The notes beneath the pieces are model-generated. The model had not been told where the DNA came from and did no database searches. It worked only from the letters and a program-made list of their open reading frames with translations. The translations under genes were made by a program, and so were the position numbers. 18,960 bases of DNA from an uncultured Eubacteriales bacterium (GTDB lineage Bacteria; Bacillota; Clostridia; Peptostreptococcales; Anaerovoracaceae), in contig CADBFL010000053.1 in assembly GCA_902793875.1 (NCBI GenBank), positions 1 through 18,960 of the forward strand. The letters are read 5' to 3'. This document shows, in pieces, positions 7,934 to 14,198 of the stretch. Positions within the stretch are counted from its first letter, which is position 1; each line of letters opens with the position of its first letter.

Positions 7934-9856
7934 TTATGCTTTTGAGTGACCGTGACTTCCCTTGATGCTGTTGATAGGAGTCAGCTTAAGATACTCTGAA
8001 AGCGGAGCATCGTTCATGCAAAGCTCGATGATCTGCCTTCCCAGCGGATCGAGCTCAGGCACGAGGAACTGCTGCAGCTCCTGCTTGAAGAAGTCCGTGA
8101 GTATCTTCGCGCATACATCGTAGCCTTCTTCGCCCATCCTGACCTGAAGCTCAGGCCTCAGGAAGTTGAGCCTGATGTACTGGCCGTCGATCTTCATCTC
8201 GTCGAGAGAATAGCCGAAGAGAGGGCAGCGCGCCTCAACGAGGTGCTTTGCCATGACGGTGCAGCTGCGGCGGGCGAGGTACTCGCGGGTGATCCACTCT
8301 GCCTTGAAGCCTACCTTGTACGCTCCGATATACTGGTTCGGTATGAGTATGTTGAGAGTATTAGGCGTTCCGACTATCTGATGCAGCAGCATGTTGGCCT
8401 GCGTGACCTTTTCGCCTGTGGCGAACGGCCAGTATGAGCCGACTCCTTCGGCCGCAAGACCGCTTCCGGCGTTGCTGTCCGCTATGGAAGGGTTTTTGAA
8501 GCCGCGGGGAGACACGAGCCTCCACAGCCATGCCAGGGCAGGAGGGACTATCTGGACGAATCCCATTATGCCGTAGTCAGGGGCTTCTGCGGTGCTCGGC
8601 GGCATCCTTACGCCGAATGAACGAACATCGACCTCGAGAGGCTCATCTCCCGGAATGATGTTGTCGATCATGTCGCGCGGGATTATGACGCGCGGGTTCG
8701 TGCACGGCTTGCCGCTGGACTCCATCGTGTGTTCCCAGATGAGGCAGGTCGCGCCCGGAGTGCCGTCGATATTGAAGAATTCGAGCGGCTCTTCAGGATG
8801 TATGCTGATCCTCTCATAGAGAGGGATATTGCCGTAGTATTTGTCTCCGTCCACCCTAAGGAACCATCCGTTCTCGGCATCGGCGATGACGAGCCTGCCG
8901 GAATCGTTCTGCAGATCCTTATGGGCCATCACCATGTCGTCGGCGATAGGGAATATGTCGCAGGTGTCGCCTATATTGAGGTGGAACTCCTCGCCGGTGA
9001 ACTTGTCTTTCGCAACAAGCACGCGGTTGTCGGCTTCGCGTCTGATCTCTTCGAGCATCTCACTCTTGCCGCCGCCCGACGCGCCTTCGTGCATGAAGAC
9101 GAATTCATTCTCATACGGAGTCTGGAGCATCGCCGCCGACGCGTGGTTGGTTATCCAGCCTTCGCTTTCTCCTATGTCGAGCAGAATGGAGAAGACTCCT
9201 TTTTTAGCGCTCGGTCCCGGATAGAGATTGTATGAGAACACCTCGTGCAGCTCTTCGCTGCGGCAGTGCACGACGGCCTGCTTGCCTCCGAAATGCGTGT
9301 GCCTGAAAGGAGGCGCCACATATATTATCGAGCGCGGAGTGTAGCCGTCCTCTATATCGCTTATGCTTTCGAATTCCTGTATGTTCGAAAGGGCGTAGGC
9401 AAAGAACGCGGCATTTGCAGGGCACACCACGAGGCATGAATACGAATGCGCTTTGCCGCCTATGCTCGCAGGCATGACGATGAGGCTCTGTTCGGAAAAC
9501 CAGCTCATCGTGGCCGCTCTGAGACCGCCGAATTCCATTCCCCACGAATCCCTGAAACGCGGTTTGTCGGTAGGAAGCTCATCGCCGATATACATGCAGT
9601 CAGGGTCGCGCCTTCTCATGTATTCATCAGTGAAATTCACGGACGCGCCGTTCTTGCAGCGGACGACTTCGGCTTCCTGCACATAGCCGAGTCCCGGTAT
9701 GGTATAGCCTACTATCTGTACACTTCCGCCCGATGTGCCGAAGCAGAGCTCGTACAGCTCCTGCCTGGTCTCCGGGAACCAGATGTTCGGGCAGGCCGAA
9801 AGGGCCGCCTTGAGATCTTCGGGAAGATTCATTTTGTTAAGATATTCAGAGTTCAT
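7934..9856 (-). CDS. DUF4914-like P-loop protein, possibly PEPCK-fold kinase-like
   Basis: A 640-aa soluble protein with no signal peptide or membrane segment. I recognise it as resembling the DUF4914 family, whose function is unknown. The clearest motif is a P-loop, HEGASGGGKSEM at about 256-267, in a setting that recalls the G-SG-GK(S/T) kinase loop of ATP-dependent phosphoenolpyruvate carboxykinase rather than an AAA or ABC protein. Other notable segments are RHTHFGGKQAVVH (about 185-197), DADNGWFLRVDGDKYYG-like residues after 320, and GVGSYWPFATGEKVTQ near 475. An ATP-binding phosphotransferase role is inference. Start ATG 9856 has a weak AAAGG site 9 nt away. It is the first gene of a pair with rqcH (9-nt gap). 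Confidence 0.8.
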   Translation of the reverse strand: MNSEYLNKMNLPEDLKAALSACPNIWFPETRQELYELCFGTSGGSVQIVGYTIPGLGYVQEAEVVRCKNGASVNFTDEYMRRRDPDCMYIGDELPTDKPRFRDSWGMEFGGLRAATMSWFSEQSLIVMPASIGGKAHSYSCLVVCPANAAFFAYALSNIQEFESISDIEDGYTPRSIIYVAPPFRHTHFGGKQAVVHCRSEELHEVFSYNLYPGPSAKKGVFSILLDIGESEGWITNHASAAMLQTPYENEFVFMHEGASGGGKSEMLEEIRREADNRVLVAKDKFTGEEFHLNIGDTCDIFPIADDMVMAHKDLQNDSGRLVIADAENGWFLRVDGDKYYGNIPLYERISIHPEEPLEFFNIDGTPGATCLIWEHTMESSGKPCTNPRVIIPRDMIDNIIPGDEPLEVDVRSFGVRMPPSTAEAPDYGIMGFVQIVPPALAWLWRLVSPRGFKNPSIADSNAGSGLAAEGVGSYWPFATGEKVTQANMLLHQIVGTPNTLNILIPNQYIGAYKVGFKAEWITREYLARRSCTVMAKHLVEARCPLFGYSLDEMKIDGQYIRLNFLRPELQVRMGEEGYDVCAKILTDFFKQELQQFLVPELDPLGRQIIELCMNDAPLSEYLKLTPINSIKGSHGHSKA

Positions 9857-9959
9857 ATACAGTTGCCTTTACTGTTACCTTTGCAGTTGTCTTTACAGTT
9901 ACATTTTCAGTTGCACTTTCCTTGATTTTACTACTCGGAGCCGTCGCCCCGCATTCCAT
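9846..9959 (-). other. Possible 37-codon upstream reading frame (doubtful)
   Basis: ATG at 9959 opens a short frame through the 12-bp repeat, giving a Thr/Val/Lys-rich peptide (ENVTVKTTAKVTVKATV), and its stop TGA (9846-9848) overlaps the start region of the DUF4914-like gene. That overlap is how a coupled leader peptide would look. Against it: there is no ribosome site, and the best promoter places the transcript start about 4 nt inside this frame. Confidence 0.15.
9859..9918. repeat. 12-bp tandem repeat, five units
   Basis: Five head-to-tail units of about NCAGTTRCCTTT at 9859, 9871, 9883, 9895 and 9907, differing by one to three bases. They fill the 5' leader of the DUF4914-like gene and run to within 2 nt of its ATG. 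On the transcribed strand each unit contains an A/G-rich AAAGG or similar core, so each could act as a weak ribosome-binding site. Confidence 0.85.
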
Positions 9960-9961
9960 AC

Positions 9962-9990
9962 ATTCTACTATCATGGACACCATAATGCAA
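9962..9990 (-). promoter_or_regulatory. Candidate promoter for the DUF4914-like gene
   Basis: On the minus strand TTGCAT (9985-9990) and TAGAAT (9962-9967) are separated by 17 bp. The leader would be about 100 nt and contain the 12-bp repeat. Confidence 0.45.
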
Positions 9991-10023
9991 ACCGGAAGTA
10001 AAGGCTTTCGTTTGATGGGCCGG

Positions 10024-10256
10024 CCCGGGAGACCCGCGCTGACCGGCGGGAACTACTCAGCCCGCCCGGGCAGCTGCAGAGCGTGTGTCGATCGGCTGCC
10101 GGCCCCAGTTTTCCCGGGCAGGTTTAAATATTACGCAACCGGGGTATTCCCGTTCGCTCTCCCTCTGAGCTCACGGAGTCTGCCAGCCGATCGCGCCGCT
10201 CTGCAGCTGCCGCCCGGGCTATGTGAGGGCCCGGCGACAGCGCTGGCGCTCCCGGG
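10024..10256. other. Large imperfect inverted repeat, candidate structured RNA
   Basis: A GC-rich 233-bp element. Core arms 10065-10098 and 10184-10218 pair in three blocks: CCCGGG with CCCGGG, CAGCTGCAGAGCG with CGCTCTGCAGCTG, and GATCGGCTG with CAGCCGATC, with small internal loops between. Outer blocks extend it: CCCGGGAG (10024-10031) with CTCCCGGG (10249-10256), and GCGCTG (10036-10041) with CAGCGC (10238-10243). The 85-nt apical part has its own nested stem, CCCC...GGTT/AACC-GGGG (10103-10144). No coding sequence is seen. The transcribed strand is unknown, and no known RNA family is recognised. Confidence 0.65.
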
Positions 10257-10295
10257 GCAGACTTGACCCTTCAGCTCCGGTTAGGAAAGAAAAAA

Positions 10296-10583
10296 TAGGG
10301 CGAAATGAGCGCGCACGTCAAAAATGCACCAATTTCATACTGAGCCAGGCGAGATAAATGGAGCGAAATGAGCGTCAGCCCCGAAAATGCACCATATACG
10401 GCAGGCCGGCGATGCTCAAATTGGAGCGAAATGAGCGTCAGCCCCGAAAATGCACCATATACGGCAGGCCGGCAGTGCTCAAACTGGAGCGAAATGAGCG
10501 TCTGCCCCGAAAATGCACCATTTCGCACCCGGCCAGGAAAGAATAAATGGAGCGAAATAAGCGTCTGCCTCAAAAACGCACCA
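10296..10583. repeat. Array A: five 36-nt units with a 63-bp period
   Basis: Units begin at 10296, 10359, 10422, 10485 and 10548, exactly 63 bp apart: 36 conserved bases plus 27 linker bases. Each unit starts TGGAGCGAAATGAGCG (first copy TAGGGCG..., fifth copy GAAATAAGCG) and ends near AAAATGCACCA. The linkers between units 2-3 and 3-4 are nearly identical. Because 63 is a multiple of three, long spurious reading frames run through the array on both strands. Confidence 0.9.
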
Positions 10584-10603
10584 TTTCTGCGTCATTCTGG
10601 AAT

Positions 10604-10905
10604 TGGAACCATTTCGTCGTGCGGCTTCATTTGGTTCCAATTATTCCTCCCGGATCAGCTCTGAATTGGAACCATTTCAACATGCACGCTCATATGGTTC
10701 CAATTTCCTCCTCGGGATCTGCCTTCAATTGGAACCATTTCGTCGCGCGGCTTCATTTGGTTCCAATTATCGCTCACGGAGGAACAAAAAATTGGAACCA
10801 TTTCGTCGCGCGGCTTCATTCGCGCGGCTTCATTTGGTTCCAATTATCACTCGCGGAGGAACAGAAAATTGGAACCATTTCGGCCCGCAGCCTCATTTAG
10901 TTCCA
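10604..10905. repeat. Array B: five palindromic 36-nt units with a 63-bp period
   Basis: Units begin at 10604, 10667, 10730, 10793 and 10870. Each carries AATTGGAACCA at the left and TGGTTCCAATT at the right (the fifth has TAGTTCCAATT), so each can form a hairpin with arms of about 11 bp around a loop of about 20 nt rich in CGTCGCGCGGC. Starts are 63 bp apart; the last step is 77 because unit 4 holds an internal 14-bp duplication (10807-10820 and 10821-10834). The array stops 42 bp before the displaced end of the propeller gene, so transcripts leaving that gene would fold through it. Confidence 0.9.
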
Positions 10906-10908
10906 ATT

Positions 10909-10936
10909 GTTCTGTATCCGCTCGTTCTGTATCCGC
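10909..10936. repeat. Short direct repeat next to array B
   Basis: GTTCTGTATCCGC occurs at 10909-10921 and again at 10924-10936, separated by 2 nt, between array B and the end of the propeller gene. Confidence 0.8.
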
Positions 10937-10947
10937 CGGATCTTTTG

Positions 10948-11116
10948 TTATTCCGGGATGAAGCTTCCCGCGACTCCGTTCGCGTCGAGAGCGTAGATCC
11001 AGTCTTCGATGAATACGCTTCTGAAGAGCTGTGCCGCCTCGATCTCGTGCTGATCGACTATGTCTATCTTGTCGTCTGTCCTGAATACCAGTACTCCCGC
11101 CTGATGATAGTCTTCA
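10948..11116 (-). pseudogene. Displaced C-terminal end of the beta-propeller protein
   Basis: This stretch encodes the missing end of the propeller protein in another frame. It reads AEDYHQAGVLVF..., then VFIEDWIYALDANGVAGSF, and stops at 10948. These look like the last blade strands of the beta-propeller family. It has no start or ribosome site of its own. Removing one copy of the 13-bp duplication at 11117-11142 joins it in frame to the upstream gene, for a total of 698 aa. Confidence 0.8.
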
Positions 11117-13057
11117 GCAGAAGCGGCAGGCAGAAGCGGCAGCGTTGCCAGTATCAGTACCAGTATCAGTATCAGTATCAGTACCGGTGCCGGCCTCTTC
11201 TTCAGAGGACGTCGGATCTTCGGCGTCCTCGATGACCACGACATCGCCGGAAGAGTCTTCGTAGTTATAGATGTCATAAGGTATCGCGTACCATCCCTTA
11301 TCTGCGTTGACAGTCAGAGCGCGGTGATCGCTTTGCGCCGGGCTCGTCATGTTCTCGAACTCTTTGCTGTCGATGACCTTCGGCTCCGACGGATCGGAGA
11401 TGTCGAAGAGGGCAAGTTTGAGCCCGCTGTCGTACTCGCCGCCGTAGCCGTTGTCGCCTGTTGCGTGCCCTATGCCGAGCAGTCTGCCTTCGCTTACCGG
11501 TATGAGGAGGGTAGAGAAGCCGTCGATCTTTACCTCGCCTTCGATGCGAGGGTCTGCAGGGTCCGCGAGGTCGATCACGAAGAGCGGATCGATAGCCTGA
11601 TAGGTTATGACGTAGCCTTTGCTGCCCATGAAGCGCACGGATTTTATGCTCTCATTTCTCGCAAAACCCGTGAGCTTGCCGGCCTCCCTGAGCTCGCCGT
11701 CAAGCACATAGAGATTATTGACATCGATGCCGTTTCTCTGCGAGGTGGTGGCGATGCGGAAATATCCGTCATTTTCATCCATCGAGAACTGATTGACGAT
11801 GGCTCCGCGCACTCTGGCGGTATTTTCGAATCTGATATCGAGTCCGTTGAAGCCTGCCTTTGCTATCCTCGTATATGTGACGCCCGTGTCATCGTCCCAT
11901 TCTACGGACGCTGAATAAAGGGCGTGATCGTTGCAGTATATGTCGCTGCTCGCGCCGAATACCGCCTTTGTGGCCGTTTTTCCCTTGCTGCCCGAAGAGA
12001 TATCGACCGCGCTCAGCACGATGTATGACGCTGTCTGCGGATCAGGCATGCAGCGGATGTCCGCAAGGCCGAGCTCTTTGCAGTCATCGTACGGACCGCA
12101 TGCCGGCACGAGGTGCCCGCCTTTTCTTACGTAGTAGTTCGTCACAAGATACACGCAGTCTCCGACCATGCGGCTCGAGACTATATCGCCGGTCTGGCTG
12201 AAGTCGTACAGGACCTTTGGCCGGCTTCTGTCGCTGATATCGTATACGACGATGCCGGTGCTGCCTTCGTCCTCATCATCGCGGTAGACCGTGCCTACTG
12301 TCACAAGCCTGTCGCCGCTGAGGAAGATATCTCCGACATAATTCTCTACACCGTTGTTGCCGATGGACGCGAGCTTCTTTGTCTTGCCGTCCTTCGCCTC
12401 GAGAATGACGACCTCCTGAGCCTTGTTGACGTAGTAGATGTATCTGCCGTCAGTCTTGACGATGTCGGCCTCGTCGACATCCTCGACCTGAAGATAGGTC
12501 TCGGAGTGAGATTCCGTCTGAACATCTTGGCCGGAAGAGCCGGCCGCGGACTTGCTCTCCGGGGCTTCAGCGCTCTCATTCATGGCCACATCGGATTCAT
12601 AGTCCATGACGTCCTCGACCGCCTGGCTGCCGCCTTCATAGACCCGGAAGACCGGCTCTTTGTCAAGGCTCTTTACGAGCTTTTCTATTTCGGCCGTGCT
12701 TCTGAACTCGTACAGCTCGCCGTCCTTAACGGATGTGTCAGGCTCTCTGCCGATCAGAGGGCTGAGGGCCGCGATCCCGAATATGGCTATCACGGCAGCA
12801 GCGGCGACCGCGAGGGCCTTCCTGTTCTCGGGACGTATCCAGGTACGCTTTTCAGGAGCGGCCCCGGCAAAGACTTTTTCGCTGCCGGATCCGTCGGATG
12901 CAGCATTCGCGGCCTGAGCTTCATCCGCGGCAACCTTTGCGGCCGGAGCTTCGTCCGCCTGCTCAAGCATCTTCAGGATGCTGTCCTCAGAAAGGCTTTC
13001 AGGAGCCCTGATGCCGTCGTTTTCGAATTTTTCTTCTATATATTTTCTGTTGTCCAT
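11114..13057 (-). CDS. Membrane-anchored beta-propeller protein, frameshifted near the 3' end
   Basis: The product as read is 647 aa. Residues 1-79 form an acidic, Ala-rich cytoplasmic part containing a duplicated 10-residue unit (ADEAPAAKVA then ADEAQAANAA, 34-53). A single membrane segment follows at about 80-102 (ALAVAAAAVIAIFGIAALSP), then a large extracellular beta-propeller domain from about 185 (YLQVEDVDEADIVKTDGRYIYYV) as in the family called beta-propeller domain (PF09826-like). An acidic, Ser/Thr-rich loop near the end (DPTSSEEEAGTG...) precedes an out-of-family tail ACRFC, because the 13-bp duplication causes a frameshift; the true family C-terminus is displaced to 10948-11116. The start at 13057 has AGGTG 5 nt upstream and lies 9 nt after the ECF sigma gene, so the N-terminal region may act as its anti-sigma. 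That role is inferred from context. Confidence 0.85.
   Translation of the reverse strand: MDNRKYIEEKFENDGIRAPESLSEDSILKMLEQADEAPAAKVAADEAQAANAASDGSGSEKVFAGAAPEKRTWIRPENRKALAVAAAAVIAIFGIAALSPLIGREPDTSVKDGELYEFRSTAEIEKLVKSLDKEPVFRVYEGGSQAVEDVMDYESDVAMNESAEAPESKSAAGSSGQDVQTESHSETYLQVEDVDEADIVKTDGRYIYYVNKAQEVVILEAKDGKTKKLASIGNNGVENYVGDIFLSGDRLVTVGTVYRDDEDEGSTGIVVYDISDRSRPKVLYDFSQTGDIVSSRMVGDCVYLVTNYYVRKGGHLVPACGPYDDCKELGLADIRCMPDPQTASYIVLSAVDISSGSKGKTATKAVFGASSDIYCNDHALYSASVEWDDDTGVTYTRIAKAGFNGLDIRFENTARVRGAIVNQFSMDENDGYFRIATTSQRNGIDVNNLYVLDGELREAGKLTGFARNESIKSVRFMGSKGYVITYQAIDPLFVIDLADPADPRIEGEVKIDGFSTLLIPVSEGRLLGIGHATGDNGYGGEYDSGLKLALFDISDPSEPKVIDSKEFENMTSPAQSDHRALTVNADKGWYAIPYDIYNYEDSSGDVVVIEDAEDPTSSEEEAGTGTDTDTDTGTDTGNAAASACRFC
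11117..11142. repeat. Perfect 13-bp tandem duplication that shifts the frame
   Basis: GCAGAAGCGGCAG is present twice without a gap (11117-11129 and 11130-11142). With both copies the propeller frame stops at TGA 11114; with one copy it continues for about 55 codons to TAA 10948. Confidence 0.95.
11149..11184. repeat. Six-unit hexanucleotide repeat encoding a Thr-Asp linker
   Basis: Six units of CAGTAT or CAGTAC stand in tandem. On the coding (minus) strand they give a Thr-Asp/Thr-Gly linker within a loop of the propeller protein. Changes in copy number would keep the frame. Confidence 0.9.
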
Positions 13058-13066
13058 TTTGTCACC

Positions 13067-13576
13067 TCAGGATAAGAACTCTCTCATCTTTGCGAGACTG
13101 CGCGACAGCTTCGATCTGACTGTCCCCGCAGGGAGACCTGTCAGCGCTGCTGTCTCGCTGCTGTTCATGCCTGCTATCACCGACAGCAGCACGATCTCGC
13201 GATCCTCACTGCTCAGCCTGTCCAGCGCCTCGGCAAGCTCGACCGCAAGAGAAGGGGCCTGACCGAACGGATGGAGTCCGCCTTCATTTATGACCCTTTC
13301 GATATTCTCACGCGAGCTGATCGCGTCCTTTATGCGCGATGCGCAGCAGTTTGAGAGGATCCTGAAGATCCAGCTGCCGAACGCCTTGCTGCTGCGCAGG
13401 CTTCCGATGCTCTTCCAGGCCGCGAGGACGCATTCGCTCACCGCGTCCTCGGCGTCTTCGGGACTGCCGAGCCGGTAAAGGGCGTAGCGATAGAGTTTGT
13501 CCTTATAGCCGCCGTACAGCTCCGCGAAGGCTTCCCTGCTGCCTGCTATTGCTTCATTGATAAGTCTTTCGTCCAT
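13067..13576 (-). CDS. ECF-type RNA polymerase sigma factor
   Basis: A 169-aa sigma-70 family factor of extracytoplasmic-function size. Region 2 lies at about 15-80 (FAELYGGYKDKLYRYALYRL, SPEDAEDAVSECVLAAWKSI, FGSWIFRILSNCC). After a short linker, region 4 lies at about 115-165 (LDRLSSEDREIVLLSVIAGM, then a helix-turn-helix with SETAALTGLPAGTVRSKLSR). There is no extra C-terminal domain. The ATG at 13576 follows GAGG by 7 nt. It is the first gene of a two-gene operon with the membrane beta-propeller protein, which could transmit an envelope signal to it. About 45 nt upstream of the start is a perfect 12-bp palindrome, TGAGAGCTCTCA, beside TATATATA. The regulon is unknown. Confidence 0.9.
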   Translation of the reverse strand: MDERLINEAIAGSREAFAELYGGYKDKLYRYALYRLGSPEDAEDAVSECVLAAWKSIGSLRSSKAFGSWIFRILSNCCASRIKDAISSRENIERVINEGGLHPFGQAPSLAVELAEALDRLSSEDREIVLLSVIAGMNSSETAALTGLPAGTVRSKLSRSLAKMREFLS

Positions 13577-13618
13577 GTCATGTCCTCAAACTTTCCGGGA
13601 ACGGTAACGCTCCTGTCT

Positions 13619-13630
13619 TGAGAGCTCTCA
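13619..13630. promoter_or_regulatory. 12-bp palindrome upstream of the sigma gene
   Basis: TGAGAGCTCTCA is a perfect palindrome directly next to the AT-rich TATATATA (13630-13637), 43 nt before the sigma start. It is a possible operator or part of an autoregulated promoter; no clear -35 could be placed. Confidence 0.35.
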
Positions 13631-13729
13631 TATATATAGTATCTCAAAACGCCGGAAGTGTTGCATGCCGATCGGTTTTTTTTATCGGAATATCTCCGGC
13701 GATGTGGTAGTATATGTTGCGTATCAGAC

Positions 13730-13747
13730 GCGGCCGCTGACGGCCGC
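13730..13747. promoter_or_regulatory. Leader hairpin before the Cys-rich gene
   Basis: GCGGCCG and CGGCCGC form a 7-bp stem with loop CTGA, ending 8 nt before the AGGAGG ribosome site (13756-13761). It may influence translation or mRNA stability; a candidate -10 (TAGTAT) lies about 20 nt upstream. Confidence 0.45.
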
Positions 13748-13769
13748 AGCACATCAGGAGGTTAAATAC

Positions 13770-14177
13770 ATGGACAGAGCTGAAACAGCTGTGGCTAAAC
13801 ACAGGAACGGATATAACTGCTGCCAGGCGGTGGCGTGCGTTTTCGCGGACGAAGTCGGAGTGGACGAATCCCTGCTGTACAGGCTGGGCGAAGGCTTCGG
13901 CGGAGGCATGGGAACGGCAAAGGGAGTCTGCGGCGCTCTCAGCGGTGCGGCAATGCTTGCCGGACTTGTCCACAGCGACGGGAACACTGAGAACGCGGGA
14001 CAGACCAAGGCGAGGACTATGAGGTCCGCGGGAGCCATGCAGAAAAAGTTCGTCGAGAGGGCGAAGCGCCTGATCTGCAGCGAAATAAAGACCGGAAACG
14101 ACGGTAAGGCATTCACGACATGCGCCGACTGCATAAGGATCGCGACAGAGATCGCCGAAGAAGAACTCGGTCTGTAA
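13770..14177 (+). CDS. C_GCAxxG_C_C-type cysteine-rich redox protein
   Basis: A 135-aa soluble protein with seven cysteines in the arrangement of the C_GCAxxG_C_C family (PF09719-like), which is thought to be redox-active or metal-binding; its reaction is unknown. Visible are GYNCCQAV (Cys17 and Cys18), Cys23, GGGMGTAKGVCGALSGA (Cys54, the GCAxxG core), LICSEIKTG (Cys103) and TTCADCIRIA (Cys118 and Cys121). The start is the ATG at 13770, 8 nt after a perfect AGGAGG; an in-frame extension to 13665 has no ribosome site and crosses the leader hairpin. The rarD-like gene begins 21 nt downstream, so the two are probably one transcript, divergent from the ECF sigma gene. Confidence 0.88.
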   Translation: MDRAETAVAKHRNGYNCCQAVACVFADEVGVDESLLYRLGEGFGGGMGTAKGVCGALSGAAMLAGLVHSDGNTENAGQTKARTMRSAGAMQKKFVERAKRLICSEIKTGNDGKAFTTCADCIRIATEIAEEELGL

Positions 14178-14198
14178 AGGAAAGACAGGGACAGGCGA

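Noticed and set aside
7166..7945. A 259-codon + strand frame
   Set aside because: It is the antisense shadow of rqcH; the opposite strand has clear NFACT domains.
10296..10905. A CRISPR array, given 36-nt repeats with 27-nt spacers
   Set aside because: The linkers between units are similar to one another (two in array A are nearly identical), the period is exactly 63 bp throughout, and no cas gene is present. This is tandem amplification, not spacer acquisition.
11089..11116. Programmed ribosomal frameshifting in the propeller gene
   Set aside because: No slippery heptamer or suitable downstream structure is seen at the break, while a perfect 13-bp duplication fully explains the frame change.
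10271..11235. Reading frames of 62-210 codons on both strands across arrays A and B
   Set aside because: They exist because the period is a multiple of three. They repeat the same 21-residue block, have no ribosome sites, and overlap one another on both strands.
12113..13075. A 320-codon + strand frame
   Set aside because: It is the antisense shadow of the sigma/propeller operon, with no ribosome site and no family features.
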